Source of the DNA: Harmothoe impar
Taxonomy: Eukaryota; Annelida; Polychaeta; Phyllodocida; Polynoidae
Reading direction: 5' to 3'
Assembly: GCA_947462335.1 (NCBI GenBank)
Contig: OX381710.1
Coordinates: forward strand, 24,955,772-25,019,771
DNA: 64,000 bases
The number at the start of each line of letters is the position of its first letter. The first letter of the stretch is position 1. The notes beneath the pieces are model-generated. The model ran no database searches, had not been told where the DNA came from, and saw nothing but the letters and a program-made list of their open reading frames with translations. Both the position numbers and the translations under genes were made by a program. This document shows positions 33,969-44,084 of this stretch, piece by piece.

Positions 33969-34155
33969 GAGCCCTTTAAGGACGGCCGGATGGCTGGAGG
34001 CTCTATCTTCATTTGTCATTATGATGCACCAGCGCAGCGCCAAAACACTGGAGTCTGTGGGGTTGGTATGATGCATCCGTGCAGCACCGGCGAGTTACTT
34101 ACAGGTGTTGCATGGATGCATCATGCCAATCAAATTGGGTAGTACATTAAAGCTA
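33969..34155. mobile_element. TTAA-family MITE
   Basis: GAGCCCTTTAAGGACGGC, GTCATTATGATGCACC, GGTTGGTATGATGCATCC and GGATGCATCATGCC, ending near TACATTAAAGC. The right terminus is degraded. Confidence 0.65.
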
Positions 34156-34454
34156 GAAACACTTACGGTAGAAATACTTACGACCTGTTCCCTCATCTCT
34201 TCCTCTTTCCTTATCTCTCTGCTCACCTCAATGGTTTTATAGTATCGCAATCCCGGGGACCCTGCCTCAATATGGCAAGAATGTAGTTCTAAAGGGGCGA
34301 GGTGTAGGTATAGGTGTGATAAAGGTGTTTGTGGCTATATTATATCAACGATACTACGGACATGGATGGAAATAGGTTCAGGCTTCAGGTATCAGCTTTT
34401 TGAGGTATAATGTATCAACAAGCAAATGTAAATACACGTAAAAAGGTAGTTATC

Positions 34455-34801
34455 CAGTCTTTGCCAAATCCTGCACGACAGTGGCAATGTCCACCTAAAA
34501 TAGCTCTGGTCCGGCAGAATGACTAGTGGTGCAGGACCTGATGTCCTGGGCTTTTCAAAACTGAAAGAAATTCTCAAATATTCCAACTAGAACTGAAGTT
34601 ACAAGTTCTAGAGTGCACTCTAATACTCTAGGCAAATTAGAGCAAGTTTTTATTATTATTTTCTTAAATAAATGCTATTCTATTCTAAATATTATGCAAA
34701 ACTTTGATTTTGGTATCCGGTCCCACAGAAATCTATCCGGTCCTGCAAAATTGGCTAGCTGCAGGACCAACAGCAAGCTGAAAAAGTTTTGGCAAAGACT
34801 G
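34455..34801. mobile_element. 347-bp non-autonomous DNA element with GTTATC flanks
   Basis: Ends CAGTCTTTGCCAAA and its inverse are flanked by GTTATC on both sides (34449-34454 and 34802-34807), a probable 6-bp target duplication; the exact boundary could shift by 1-2 bp. Inside, GGTCCTGCA, CCGGTCC and GCAGGACC recur near both ends as subterminal repeats, the usual layout for transposase binding. There is no ORF. The superfamily is undetermined. Confidence 0.75.
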
Positions 34802-34869
34802 GTTATCTCAGATAATATTGCAACTTGGAGGCTTACATAGTGCCTGTGATGAGGGTCGATGGGTTTGAG

Positions 34870-35570
34870 TAGTGTGATGTAGGCTGTAGCCTAAGTAGTG
34901 TACTGGAAGTAGGCTTGTAAAATAATATACTGAAATAAAAGTAAGCGTGTAGACTGTAAGTAGCGTACTGAAAGTAGGGTTTATACTGTAAGTAGTATAC
35001 TGAAAGTAGGGTTCTAGACTGTGAGTAGTATACTGAGAGTAGGATTGTATACGGTGAGTAGTGTAATGAAAGTAGGGTTGTTGACTGTAAGTAGTGCACT
35101 GAGAGTAGGCTTGTATACTGTAAGTAGTGCACTGAGAGTAAGTTGTAGACTGTAAGTAGTGCACTGAGATTAGGGTTGTATACTGTACGTAGTGCACTGA
35201 GAGTAAGAAGTAGACTGTAAGCAGTGCAGTGAGTGTAAGATTGTAGACTGTAAATAGTGCACTGAGAGTAGCGTTTATACTGTATGTAGGGCACTGAGAG
35301 TAGTGTTGTAGACTGTAAGTAGTGTACTGAGAGTAAGTTGTAGACTGTAAGTAGTGCACTGAGATTAGGGTTGTATACTGTACGTAGTGCACTGAGAGTA
35401 AGAAGTAGACTGTAAGCAGTGCAGTGAGTGTAAGATTGTAGACTGTAAATAGTGCACTGAGAGTAGCGTTTATACTGTATGTAGGGCACTGAGAGTAGTG
35501 TTGTAGACTGTAAGTAATGCACTAAGAGTAGGGCTGTAGACTGTGACTCTGCCCACTAACGTGAGTAGTG
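34870..35570 (-). repeat. 33-bp minisatellite with 195-bp higher-order repeat
   Basis: Units such as TAAGTAGTGCACTGAGAGTA recur every 32-33 bp. Positions 35136 onward recur almost unchanged at 35331 onward, a 195-bp block of six units. Since 195 is a multiple of three, the minus-strand frames stay open (194- and 229-aa Tyr/Leu/Ser repeats); these are not proteins. Confidence 0.9.
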
Positions 35571-35789
35571 CACTGAAAGTATACTTGGAGATTTGAGTAG
35601 TGTTTGCAAAGCTTCCTTCATTAACAACCTAAAGCAGACCTAATTTACTATATCTATGCATTATGTTGTACACTCAGTATGACTTCTCAACCTCCTGCAT
35701 ATCTTAACCTCGTGATGCCCTTACTCCTGTGCCATCATACCCTGCTTCTAACAAACCAACTGAATTAGACCTGACACCTTCCAACCCCA

Positions 35790-36125
35790 TTATCGCCGGC
35801 CCGATCTAATTCCACCTTTTATCGCTCCCTTTTGAGTCGTCCACCGATCGGTGACGCCGCCAAAAGCTTTTCACCGAGATCGCTAAAAAAGCAGGACGCT
35901 TGCAAAAACATAAAATTAAGGCAAAAAGGGGTCCCACCGACTGGGTACAAGCAGAGGGGACGCCGCGGCTGGTTACCGCCGAGTGGAGACGGAGCGGAGC
36001 GCCTCCCAGCGGGCACGTCACGAGTTAGCGCTGCAAACACGAAGTGACAGAGACACTTGGCGCAGCAAGTGCAAAGTGTTTGCACCTCCCCCGGGACCCC
36101 GCGCACACGACGTAAGAACTTTGCA
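35790..36125. promoter_or_regulatory. CpG-rich candidate regulatory island
   Basis: Non-repetitive CpG-rich block with CCGATCGGTGACGCCGCC, GTTAGCGCTGC, GTGCAAAGTGTTTGCAC (nearly palindromic, forkhead-like TGTTTGC) and ACGACGTAAG. Overlapping ORFs on both strands lack domains. Promoter or enhancer is likelier than exon. Confidence 0.35.
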
Positions 36126-36880
36126 GATTAGGCCTCCCGGGGTGGGAGGGGGTTTGTGATGAGGAAGGGGGGGGGGGTGCTCGTGGTGTGAGCATCTAGG
36201 TCTATACTAATGATTGTAGATGTATGGAGATTGTGCTAGACTAATTCGAGAGAGTTACTAGGCCTGAGTACCTGGAGAAAAGTAAAGGGTAGGTCTATCC
36301 TAGAATGGTTGGGAAACCATAGGTAGGACAAGATAAAGATACGGAGACATGTATACTTTATGACCTCAATTGACAAGGTCCTGTCCTGATGGGGGGAGGG
36401 GTCAACGTATATATACATCATCAGATTATATATACATGCATAGGAGAAGGTTAATATATTTCTAACAAATTAGCCTCAACTTGTGCCTACCTCGCCTTAA
36501 CCTATCCCACGCCACCCATTTGGGTTGCCTTGAGTATTGGGTGGGTGCAAGCTGGGTACAACTTCTAATACTTCGCTGATGCCGCACTAGGTAGCGGGCT
36601 AGAACGCGCGCACGCCCCAGAGTTCAAGACATATATTTCAATCGACAGTCTTCAAAAGAAGCTGCCTGTGGGTTCTTAGCATGATTCAAAAGGAAATGAC
36701 CCTGGATAGATCCGCAGAAACCATATATGTTACAGAAAGAAGTTGAACCCACCCCACACAAAGAGGTCCAGACCTAGCTGGTGCTTGCCAGAATTGGTGA
36801 CAGTGGGCACTGCATGCATGGTAACGTGGTTCTGGTGGCAGGCTAACGTGGGACTGGGTAGTAGTAGAGGGTGAAGAGCA
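36126..36880. other. Unique stretch, no gene seen
   Basis: A G run at about 36167-36177; otherwise mixed unique DNA. No gene. Confidence 0.35.
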
Positions 36881-36892
36881 GTAGGACGAAGG

Positions 36893-36893
<1 letters not shown>

Positions 36894-36928
<35 letters not shown>

Positions 36929-36942
36929 TGGGGGGGGGGGGT
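36894..36942 (+). repeat. (GT)n microsatellite followed by poly-G
   Basis: About 15 GT units run into a G run of about 11. Confidence 0.95.
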
Positions 36943-37059
36943 ATCCATGAGGATGACGGAGGGGAGGTTAAGCGGGCGGGACTGTTGCGTCTTTTAGCCT
37001 GCTATGCGTGGTGGTGGTGTGTGTGTGGGTCGGGAAGTGCGGGGGGGCGGTGTTTGTTT

Positions 37060-37345
37060 TAACATTAGCCGTGAGTTTCACGTGCGCCGCGCCTAATGGC
37101 CGCGCCCCCATTTAAACATCACTTACACTTACACCCGGCCGCCACGACAAACTCAATTTCCGTCCGCTTTACGCGCGCGTAACGCCGCCCCGGAGGTGTC
37201 CGCGCGCGTCTTTGCCGCTCCGTGCGGTGTCGGCCGGTCCCTGTGGACCCCCTCCGGGCCTCCTACCCCCTCAGTTTCCGGTAAGTGGCGGAACCGGAAG
37301 CCGCCTGCCCCCAGTGCGTGTTGGAGCCACCAGAGGGCGCTGACC
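37060..37345 (+). promoter_or_regulatory. CpG island with donor-like site and CTCF motif
   Basis: CpG-rich with ACGCGCGCGTAACG, CCGCGCGCGTC and ACCGGAAGCC (ETS). A consensus donor, TTTCCG then GTAAGTGG, starts at 37280, as for a noncoding first exon on the plus strand. A CTCF-type motif follows at 37327. No coding exon is identifiable; the ORF on each strand (112 and 128 aa) reflects GC content. Confidence 0.35.
37327..37340 (+). promoter_or_regulatory. CTCF-type motif
   Basis: CCACCAGAGGGCGC matches the core CCASYAGRKGGCRS recognised by CTCF of many bilaterians. It lies at the edge of the 37.1-kb CpG island. Confidence 0.45.
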
Positions 37346-37654
37346 CGGGCTGCGCGCGCAGCAGGGTGTGGGAGGGGTGGGTCCGTAATGTGGTTAAGTT
37401 TTAATAGCGGGTTTGTGGCATGGACTGGAGAAACCATCAAGTATAGGGCTGCATACGGACCCACTTCGTTTAACGTTGACTTCAGGGAAACACCATTTCC
37501 CTCTAATGTCGGTTGCAGCTTCAGGGATGGATAAGACACGATGGCGGCGTAGCAGATTCACCAGATCCAGAAATGTGCGTCCTCATTCCTCCATCTGGTA
37601 CACATCCCCGTCCCCAACCTCTCCGTCCTCTCCTCCTTCATGACAAGACGCCAA

Positions 37655-37767
37655 CCCAGTGGGCACAAAATGCAGTTCAATGTTAATTTAACATTGAATC
37701 AACATTGAATCAACAATGACAACCAATCTATCAACGTTGATTCAATGTTCTGTGCCAATCCACTGGG
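37655..37767. mobile_element. CCCAGTGGGCAC MITE
   Basis: Left end CCCAGTGGGCAC; right end TGTGCC-AAT-CCACTGGG carries a 3-bp insertion. AA flanks both sides. The interior consists of AACATTGAATCAAC repeats. Confidence 0.75.
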
Positions 37768-38235
37768 AAGATTCCATCTTGTCTTAAAGTCATCCCCTCC
37801 CTGTCTCCCTACTGTCCTTCGCCATTCTTTAACAGCTTTATCATGAAATGTGTACATATATATTTCTACCATTATTCAAAAAATGAAAAAATAAACCTAC
37901 ATTCAGATGAACGAAATGAATGACTATCAAAGTTAACAATCCAGGATATCGTCATTCTGCAAAGGTTAATACTACAACCTATCAGCCCATTCCTGGTGTA
38001 TAAGAACTGTGTCTTTACTATACATGTATATAGAGAAGAAAGGATGACAAAAAGGGTATAGATTGTAAATATGTGATTGGTGGTGGCTGATACTATTTCA
38101 CCCGATCCCCCACCGCCCGTCCCGCCTATCAGTATCAGCCACAATGGCTGGGAAGGCAGCGCAATGTGCCCGGGCGGGGTCTGCTGAGAAGGCCCCACGT
38201 ACAACCGAGACCAAACCAAGGTAAATTATTCATAC

Positions 38236-38273
38236 CTGGAAATCTAGGACTATTTCGGCGTGCCCCAGTCGCC
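38236..38273 (-). CDS. Candidate 38-nt internal exon
   Basis: Minus strand: acceptor TATACTTTTTCACAG directly precedes 38273, and donor CCAG then GTATGAAT follows 38236. The exon is GC-richer than its AT-rich flanks. Two frames are open; the phase-2 frame reads RLGHAEIVLDFQ and would join in frame to the candidate last exon at 31.9 kb. The phase-0 frame has a stop. No family is recognised; it could belong to a noncoding RNA. Confidence 0.25.
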
Positions 38274-38388
38274 CTGTGAAAAAGTATATTGGTAATAAAT
38301 CATGGATAACAGGCAGGAAACAATATAGGCCGGTCTGTGGGTGATATGTGGGGATGCAGTGGGGCTGGGACTAAGGAATGAAACCACA

Positions 38389-38614
38389 TCAACCCTTTAA
38401 GGCTACTCTGCTGTTAGCGTAATGCATGCATGCGGCAGTAACGAGTAACACACCGTGGCTGCATTCATGCATCATGGCGACACCATGGGATGTGTACACT
38501 CCTGAAGCGTCGGCATGATACACCAACATGAGTAACCCACCCGCAATGCCTTGGTACATCATGACGATAGATCACGTGAAACCTAGAGGGGACATGCCGT
38601 CCTTAAAGGGTTAA
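38389..38614. mobile_element. TTAA-family MITE, complete
   Basis: TCAACCCTTTAAGG at the left and CCTTAAAGGGTTAA at 38601-38614. The body has GCATTCATGCATCATGGCG, GTCGGCATGATACACC and GGTACATCATGACG. The left TTAA has mutated to TCAA. Confidence 0.8.
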
Positions 38615-38819
38615 TACATTGGGTGTGTGTGATGGATAGGGATGTGTTACCGTGCAGCATGCAGTATACGGTGGCTGGGGCTGGGACACTGTAGACGAGA
38701 AGCCTACACTACCGAGCTATACAGAGGAATGTAATGCGCCTACATAAAGCTACCATGAACAAACGAGTCATTTTACCCACATGGTGATTTAGGAGGGGGG
38801 GGGGCCTACCAAATAAGGG

Positions 38820-39335
38820 CAATGGTGAGGTGGAATTTTGTTTTATTAAGTTTGATGTCTGGCGGGGTCTTTCCAGGCAACACAGACTTTCACAAATCCA
38901 AGCGCATTATCCATCAGCAGAATAAAGCCTTTGACTCAAAAACCTCAAAACTAAGTGAGCGTTGTGGGTTGGGGGCGGGGGAGCAACACACCCGACCTCC
39001 ATATTCCAACAATAAATGGCCGGTCCCTCACCTTATCCACATCTACGCATAGCTTCAGGAGGCACCTGCTAAAATATCATTTAATCACCATTTAAAACAT
39101 TGCCGAGTTACATTAATGCTTTTTGTGCGCCTGTCGTCGTCAAGTATTCCTGAATATTTCATTGGCGAGTAGATCATTTAGCTTTAGGGGCCCATATTCT
39201 GCTCTTTTCTACGAGGATTTATGTTACACAGAGCACATTGTCTACGCTGGTGCTTTAGCTAGTCTCCTCTTGCTCATTGTGGCAGTAGGTCAGGGGGTGA
39301 GCAACTCATTGTGCAATGTGTCTGAGCTTCAGTGA
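38820..39335. other. Candidate conserved noncoding block
   Basis: Non-repetitive sequence with TTTATTAAGTTTGATG, AATAAAGCCTTTGACTC, GGAGGCACCTGC (E-box), ATCATTTAATCACC and CATTAATGC. ORFs here lack domains or splice support. Enhancer-like composition; conservation is untested. Confidence 0.3.
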
Positions 39336-39729
39336 CATCTCAGTACATCTGAAGATACAAACTGTGCTCTTTCTATGGCCACACTTTAAAAGCGCTGTCT
39401 CGTTTCTGGGTGTTCCATTAGTAGACTAACTCTTGTAAATGTCAGGAGTGTTGGAAGCAGTCTCATACATGTATATGGGCTAGAGCACCCCAAGCGTTTG
39501 AGCAACAGAATATGTACAGCAACATATCGACATGCATCTACATGAACATAATATGCATGTAAACGTAATGATCCTTAGAGAACCTTTAACATCTCATGTG
39601 GGGATGCACGGAACGACCCTGCAAAATATTTCTGATAGTAACAACAAAGCTGCCCTTTAAAAGTGCAGAATGACATTAATGCAGATTATAGACTACTGCT
39701 TTATACATCCTAATATGTTGACTTGTATC

Positions 39730-40545
39730 TGGGTTACCGTTGGGACGCAGACCTTCTGTGGATTACCATGGGGATGCAGACCTTCCGTAAGTTACCATAG
39801 GGACGCAGACCTTCTGTGGGTGACCATGGGGATGCAGACCTTCTGTGGGTGACCATGGGGATGCAGACCTTCCGTAAGTTACCATAGGGACGCAGACCTT
39901 CTGTGGGTGACCATGGGGATGCAGACCTTCTGTGGGTGACCATGGGGATGCAGACCTTCTGTGGGTTACCATGGGGACGGAGACCTTCTGTGGGTTACCA
40001 TGGGGACGCAGACCTCCTGTGGGTTACCATGGGGACGCAGACCTTCTGTGGGTTACCATGGGGACGCAGACCTTCCATGGGTTACCATGGGGACCCAGAC
40101 CTGCTGTGGTTTACCATGGGGACACAGATCTTCCGTGGGTTACCACGGCTGCGCAGACCTTTTGTGGGTTACCATGGAGACACAGACCTTCTGTGGGTTA
40201 ACATGGGGACCCAGACCTTTTGTAGGTTACCTTGGGGACACATGCCTTCCTTGGGTTACCATAAGGATGCAGACCTGCTGTGGGTTACCATAAGGACGCA
40301 GACCTTCAGTGGGTTACCACGGCTGCGTATACCTTTTGTGGGTTACCCTGGAGACGCAGACCTTCTGTGGGTTACCATGGGGACGCAAACCTGCTGTGGG
40401 TTACCATGGGGACGCAGACCTGCTGTGGGTTACCATGGGGACGCAAACCTGCTGTAGGTTACCATGGGGACGCAGACCTTCCATGGGTTACCATGGGGAT
40501 GCAGACCTGCTGTGGGTTACCATTGGGCCCCAGACCTGCTGTGTG
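39730..40545 (+). repeat. 29-bp minisatellite, about 28 units
   Basis: Unit TGGGTTACCATGGGGACGCA followed by GACCTTCTG. Units carrying ACCACGGCTGCG occur at 40141 and 40315, exactly 174 bp (six units) apart, showing a higher-order block. As 29 is not a multiple of three, several frames stay open on both strands (up to 184 aa). None is a real protein. Confidence 0.95.
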
Positions 40546-41520
40546 GCCTGTGTGACTGTCAGACGATGGTCATTATCCACCACTGCCGACCGTGTGAAAG
40601 GTCAAGGTCACAGTCATAGATCACTCCCCACCCCCGGCCTAAACCCCTCCACACAGCACCCCCTCACAACTTTGTGTCGGCTCAGGTCCTGACGACCTTT
40701 ACCCTATCCTGTTCACCCTTCATTTCTTATTCCTTTCCTGAAGTCCTTCCTCATATGTTGCCTATCCTTTTCATGGACTCGAATTGTATATTCCCCTCTC
40801 CTTTTGCAACCGTACAACTCGAGGACATTCTACTACCACACATACTTCTAGACATTTCTGTCTCTTTCTCTCTCCATCTCTATCTCTTCCCCCCTCTCTC
40901 CCTCCCTATCCTCTCGTCTGCTTGTGTGTTTGTTTCTCCCTCTATCTGTCCGTTCATTAGGCTGTATCTTAATCTTTCGCCCTGTCCCTGTCTCTCTTCT
41001 ATGGGCTTTGTCTGGTTTACATGTTCCTTGTATCGCACCATCCTTACTACTACTGCCATGCACTAACTCATTGTTTAATTTATCCGGTTGTTGACTCCTG
41101 ACGTCACCCCTTCACCCCGTCTACCCTTACATAAGTCATTACCTGGTTGACCTGGCTATACCTGATTGCTATATTGACCACCAATCCCCTTTACCTATCT
41201 CCCTAGCACAGGGGGCGGGTCCCCACTATAGTTATCTGTCTGAGAGGAGGGTTATATAACTCTACCTTTGTATAAACTAATTATAATTGCCCCATCTGTG
41301 TCAGACTAGAACCACGTGTTCCACATGCACCCGTATATACAACATGCTATTGGGGAACATCCAATTGTATATGATTTATTAGAGGTGGACGTTATAGGAG
41401 CTGTATAACTCATGCTAAACATGTGACAGGCATATGGATATTGTATAGATGGTACATGTATTTCTATATCAAAGTGGCTCAAGTGGCTTTGTGGCTGTGA
41501 ACACACGTTGCTTACCTGAG
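40546..41520. other. C/T-rich unique stretch, no gene seen
   Basis: Pyrimidine-rich at 40860-40930 (CTCTTTCTCTCTCC), giving a Ser/Leu/Pro ORF at 40674-41066 and a charged one on the other strand. No domain. Confidence 0.4.
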
Positions 41521-41526
41521 TGGCTT

Positions 41527-41636
41527 AAAGTTGTTTGGAGGAATAAAAAAAATGTTTTTGATTTAAAAAAAATAATTTATAAATAAAAATTGTAAAATAA
41601 AAAAAATAAAAAAAGTTTATCCCTCCAAACAACTTT
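41527..41636. mobile_element. 110-bp hairpin element with A/T-rich core
   Basis: AAAGTTGTTTGGAGG (41527-41541) is exactly inverted at 41622-41636. The spacer is almost pure A/T, mainly A runs. A tiny MITE is likely; no clear target duplication. Confidence 0.65.
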
Positions 41637-41645
41637 GTTAGATAG

Positions 41646-41709
41646 CCGGTCATAGACGTCACCCGGTCATAGACAGCACCCGGTCATAGACGGCACCCGG
41701 TCATAGACA
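41646..41709 (+). repeat. 17-bp tandem repeat, four units
   Basis: CCGGTCATAGACGGCAC-type units start at 41646, 41663, 41680 and 41697, just after the hairpin element. Confidence 0.95.
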
Positions 41710-41782
41710 AATACATTGGCCCAAGTTCGTGAGACACAGCCTTAGGTGGATCACTAGTTCACGGTTGAACTGTGAGACATAT

Positions 41783-41960
41783 CCAGTTAAGGGTAGCATA
41801 GTACTTCAATGCAATATGCCCTTTTGTCATCATGAATGCAGTTCTGACAGATAACCCACCAGTACAGCAATCAGCCATCATATGACTCATATGTAAGGCT
41901 TATGGCTAGGCCTGGCATGATGCACCAATGCACAGCTTCGGTGAGTTTTGTTGGGACACC
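41783..41960. mobile_element. TTAA-family MITE, left part
   Basis: CAGTTAAGGGTAGCATAGTAC, TGTCATCATGAATGCAG and CCTGGCATGATGCACC. The right end has decayed. Confidence 0.6.
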
Positions 41961-42032
41961 ATGATATATAAACAAAAATATGAAACCTCGATGCATCACA
42001 GGGTTGTTAAATAGACAATTAATGTGACTTAC

Positions 42033-42050
42033 CTCCTCGAAGTGCTGCCT
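42033..42050 (-). CDS. Candidate 18-nt microexon
   Basis: The minus strand shows CTCTAAC (branch-point type), a long pyrimidine tract ending CTCGTGTCTTTTCAG, then AGGCAGCACTTCGAGGAG, then the donor GTAAGTCAC. Branch point, tract, acceptor and donor are all close to consensus and the exon is a multiple of three. Frames give RQHFEE (phase 0), GSTSR or AALRG. An exon this short cannot be assigned to a family by eye. It is the best splice-defined object in the window, but a chance pairing cannot be excluded. Confidence 0.38.
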
Positions 42051-42234
42051 CTGAAAAGACACGAGCAGAACAGGGAATAAGACGTTAGAGTGGACACATT
42101 TGTTGTACATATATTGTGGTTAGGTTAGGTGCAGAAACATATGTGTGAAAAGAAGAACGTATGGCCATCATGAGTTCCAGCAGATAAACACGTTTTGTAC
42201 TGTCTTATGGGTATAAACGTTTTTTGGGGAAAAG

Positions 42235-43445
42235 GTATAAACGTCGTAAGATGTGGCAGGGGCATGTCCATACGACAGGAGAAATTACAGGGCTGTGGTT
42301 ATATGGCAGTGGTCAGACAGCAGGAGAAGTGGTAGGGCGGTGGATATACGATAGGAGAAGTGGCAGGGTGATGACGATGATTTCATTGTAACGCCCCCCC
42401 CCCCTAGTAGTAGCAGGGTGCAGGCACACAATGCCTTCTATAGGCTGTGCCAAAATAAGGAAAACCTGTCTAAGAAACTGGGAGACTCCAGATGGAACTA
42501 GAGTGATATAAGGGACAACAGAGAGGGAGGAAGGGAAGAAGCCTGGCTGTATGTGTAGGAATTCCTAAAGGAAAGCATCATTAAAATGTGAAGGTCCCCT
42601 TATAGGGTGGGACAATGGATTGAGTGACATATAACAAGGGCAAAGACATGACAGGACAAACAGCAACAAAACAAGAAGCCCACAAAGTGTGGGGGTGAAA
42701 GTCTATAAATAAGCCCTATAAGGATGAGAAAAAAGAGTTAGAAAAAGTATGATGCTGTTGTTATATGACAGGATAAGTGTCAGGGATGTTGTTATACGAC
42801 AGGGGAAGTGGCAGGGGAGTGGTTATACAACAGGAGAAGTGGCAGCGATGTGGTTATATGGCAGTGGTTATACGGCAGGAGCAGTAGCAGGGCTTTGGTT
42901 ATATAGGTCTGGGTGGCAGGGGCTGAGGATATCCAGGCCTGGGTGGCAGGACAAGTGGCAGGGGCTGTAATTACATATGTCTGGATGGCAGGAGAAGTGG
43001 CAGGGCCGTGGTTACATAGGTCTGGGTAGCAGGAGAAGTGGCAGGTCTGTGGTTTTATTGCGGAAGAAGCGGCAGGGCTGTGGAAAACGGGTCTGCGTGG
43101 CAGAGGCTGAGGTTATATGGGTCTGGGTGGCAGGAGAAGTGGCAGGGGCTGTGGTTACAGGGCATAATGTGGGGCAGGGACTGTGGTTATGGGGCATAAT
43201 GTGTGGCAGGGACTGTGGTTATGGGGCATGATGTGTGGCAGGGACTGTGGTTATATGGCAGGAGACGTGGCATGGGTGTGGTTAGTTGGAAGGAGAAGTG
43301 GCAGGGCTGTGGTTATTGGGTCTGGGTGGCAGAAGAAGTGGCAGGGCTGTGGTTATACAGGTCTGGGTGGCAAGAGAAGTGGCAGGGGACATGATGTGTG
43401 ACAGGCACTGTAGTAATATGGTTGGGGCGGCAGGGGCTGTGGTTT
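42235..43445 (+). repeat. Degenerate minisatellite, GGCAGGAGAAGTGGCAGGGC words
   Basis: Units of roughly 40-50 bp combine GTGGTTATATGG, GGTCTGGGTGGCAGG and AGAAGTGGCAGGGCTG in varying order; 43150-43260 has a tighter sub-array of GCATAATGTGTGGCAGGGAC. Trp/Gly-rich ORFs follow from it. A non-repeat purine-rich segment (42425-42740) interrupts it. Confidence 0.85.
42425..42740. other. Purine-rich segment interrupting the array
   Basis: Strongly purine-biased plus strand (GGAAAACCTGTCTAAG, GAGGGAGGAAGGG, AAACAGCAACAAAACAAG). The minus strand shows a good acceptor ending CATCCTTATAG near 42715 followed by open but low-complexity sequence. Possibly an inserted, decayed element. No gene is called. 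Confidence 0.3.
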
Positions 43446-44080
43446 ATGCGGGCGTCGACCGTGGCTACATTCAGACACATTGCCCACGCCGCTTCATTTC
43501 ACTGCCTGACTCGCCGCCCGATGTCGCTACATAAAGAGTCAGGCCCTGCCCAATACAAAATTCATGCCCTCTCTGGTGACACAACATTGTACAGAGGGGG
43601 TATAGAGGGGCATGAAAGGTCTACCTCAGCCCACACTCCAGGCCTTTCACTCCGTCCCCCAACACACCCTCCCATTAACACAAGACCCTTTCATTTCGCC
43701 CTCACACTCCCCTTCTCCGCCTTTCCCCTCACCATGCATTCCCAGCGCTCCGTCACCCTGCCATGTCTCTATAACCACTGTGAAGGTCTTTGCGTGGTTT
43801 CCTGTGCCCTATTAAAGTCCTTCGGAAGTTCCGCCATATACTATTTCCTGCTGCAATGCAATCATGTTCTATATATTTCCGCCTCTCTTTTTTTGCTGCA
43901 TAAGTTGTCCATATGTTGTTCCTTCAACCTACACATGTGACATTCTTCCTGTGACATTTTATACTGCGCACAGACCACCTTATCCTTCTCCTTTTACAGT
44001 TCTTAAGAACTGGACTTCCTAGGCTGTACGTGCCTCCTGTCCACCCCCCCCCCCCGACCCCCGCCCGCACCGAGTCATGG
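43446..44080. other. C/T-rich unique stretch
   Basis: Ends in a C run (44042-44055). The ORF 43398-43940 begins inside the repeat and has no domain. Confidence 0.35.
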
Positions 44081-44084
44081 ACGA

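Noticed and set aside
34833..35522. 229-aa minus-strand ORF, one of the two longest
   Set aside because: Entirely inside a 33/195-bp tandem repeat whose higher-order length is a multiple of three; the Tyr/Ser/Leu repeats in the product are artefacts.
39730..40545. CRISPR-like 29-bp repeats and a 184-aa ORF
   Set aside because: Repeats are directly adjacent with no unique spacers, so it is a minisatellite; ORFs in several frames follow from the period.
42749..43534. Gly/Trp-rich repeat proteins
   Set aside because: All frames share the minisatellite unit; no start context, stable frame or splice support.
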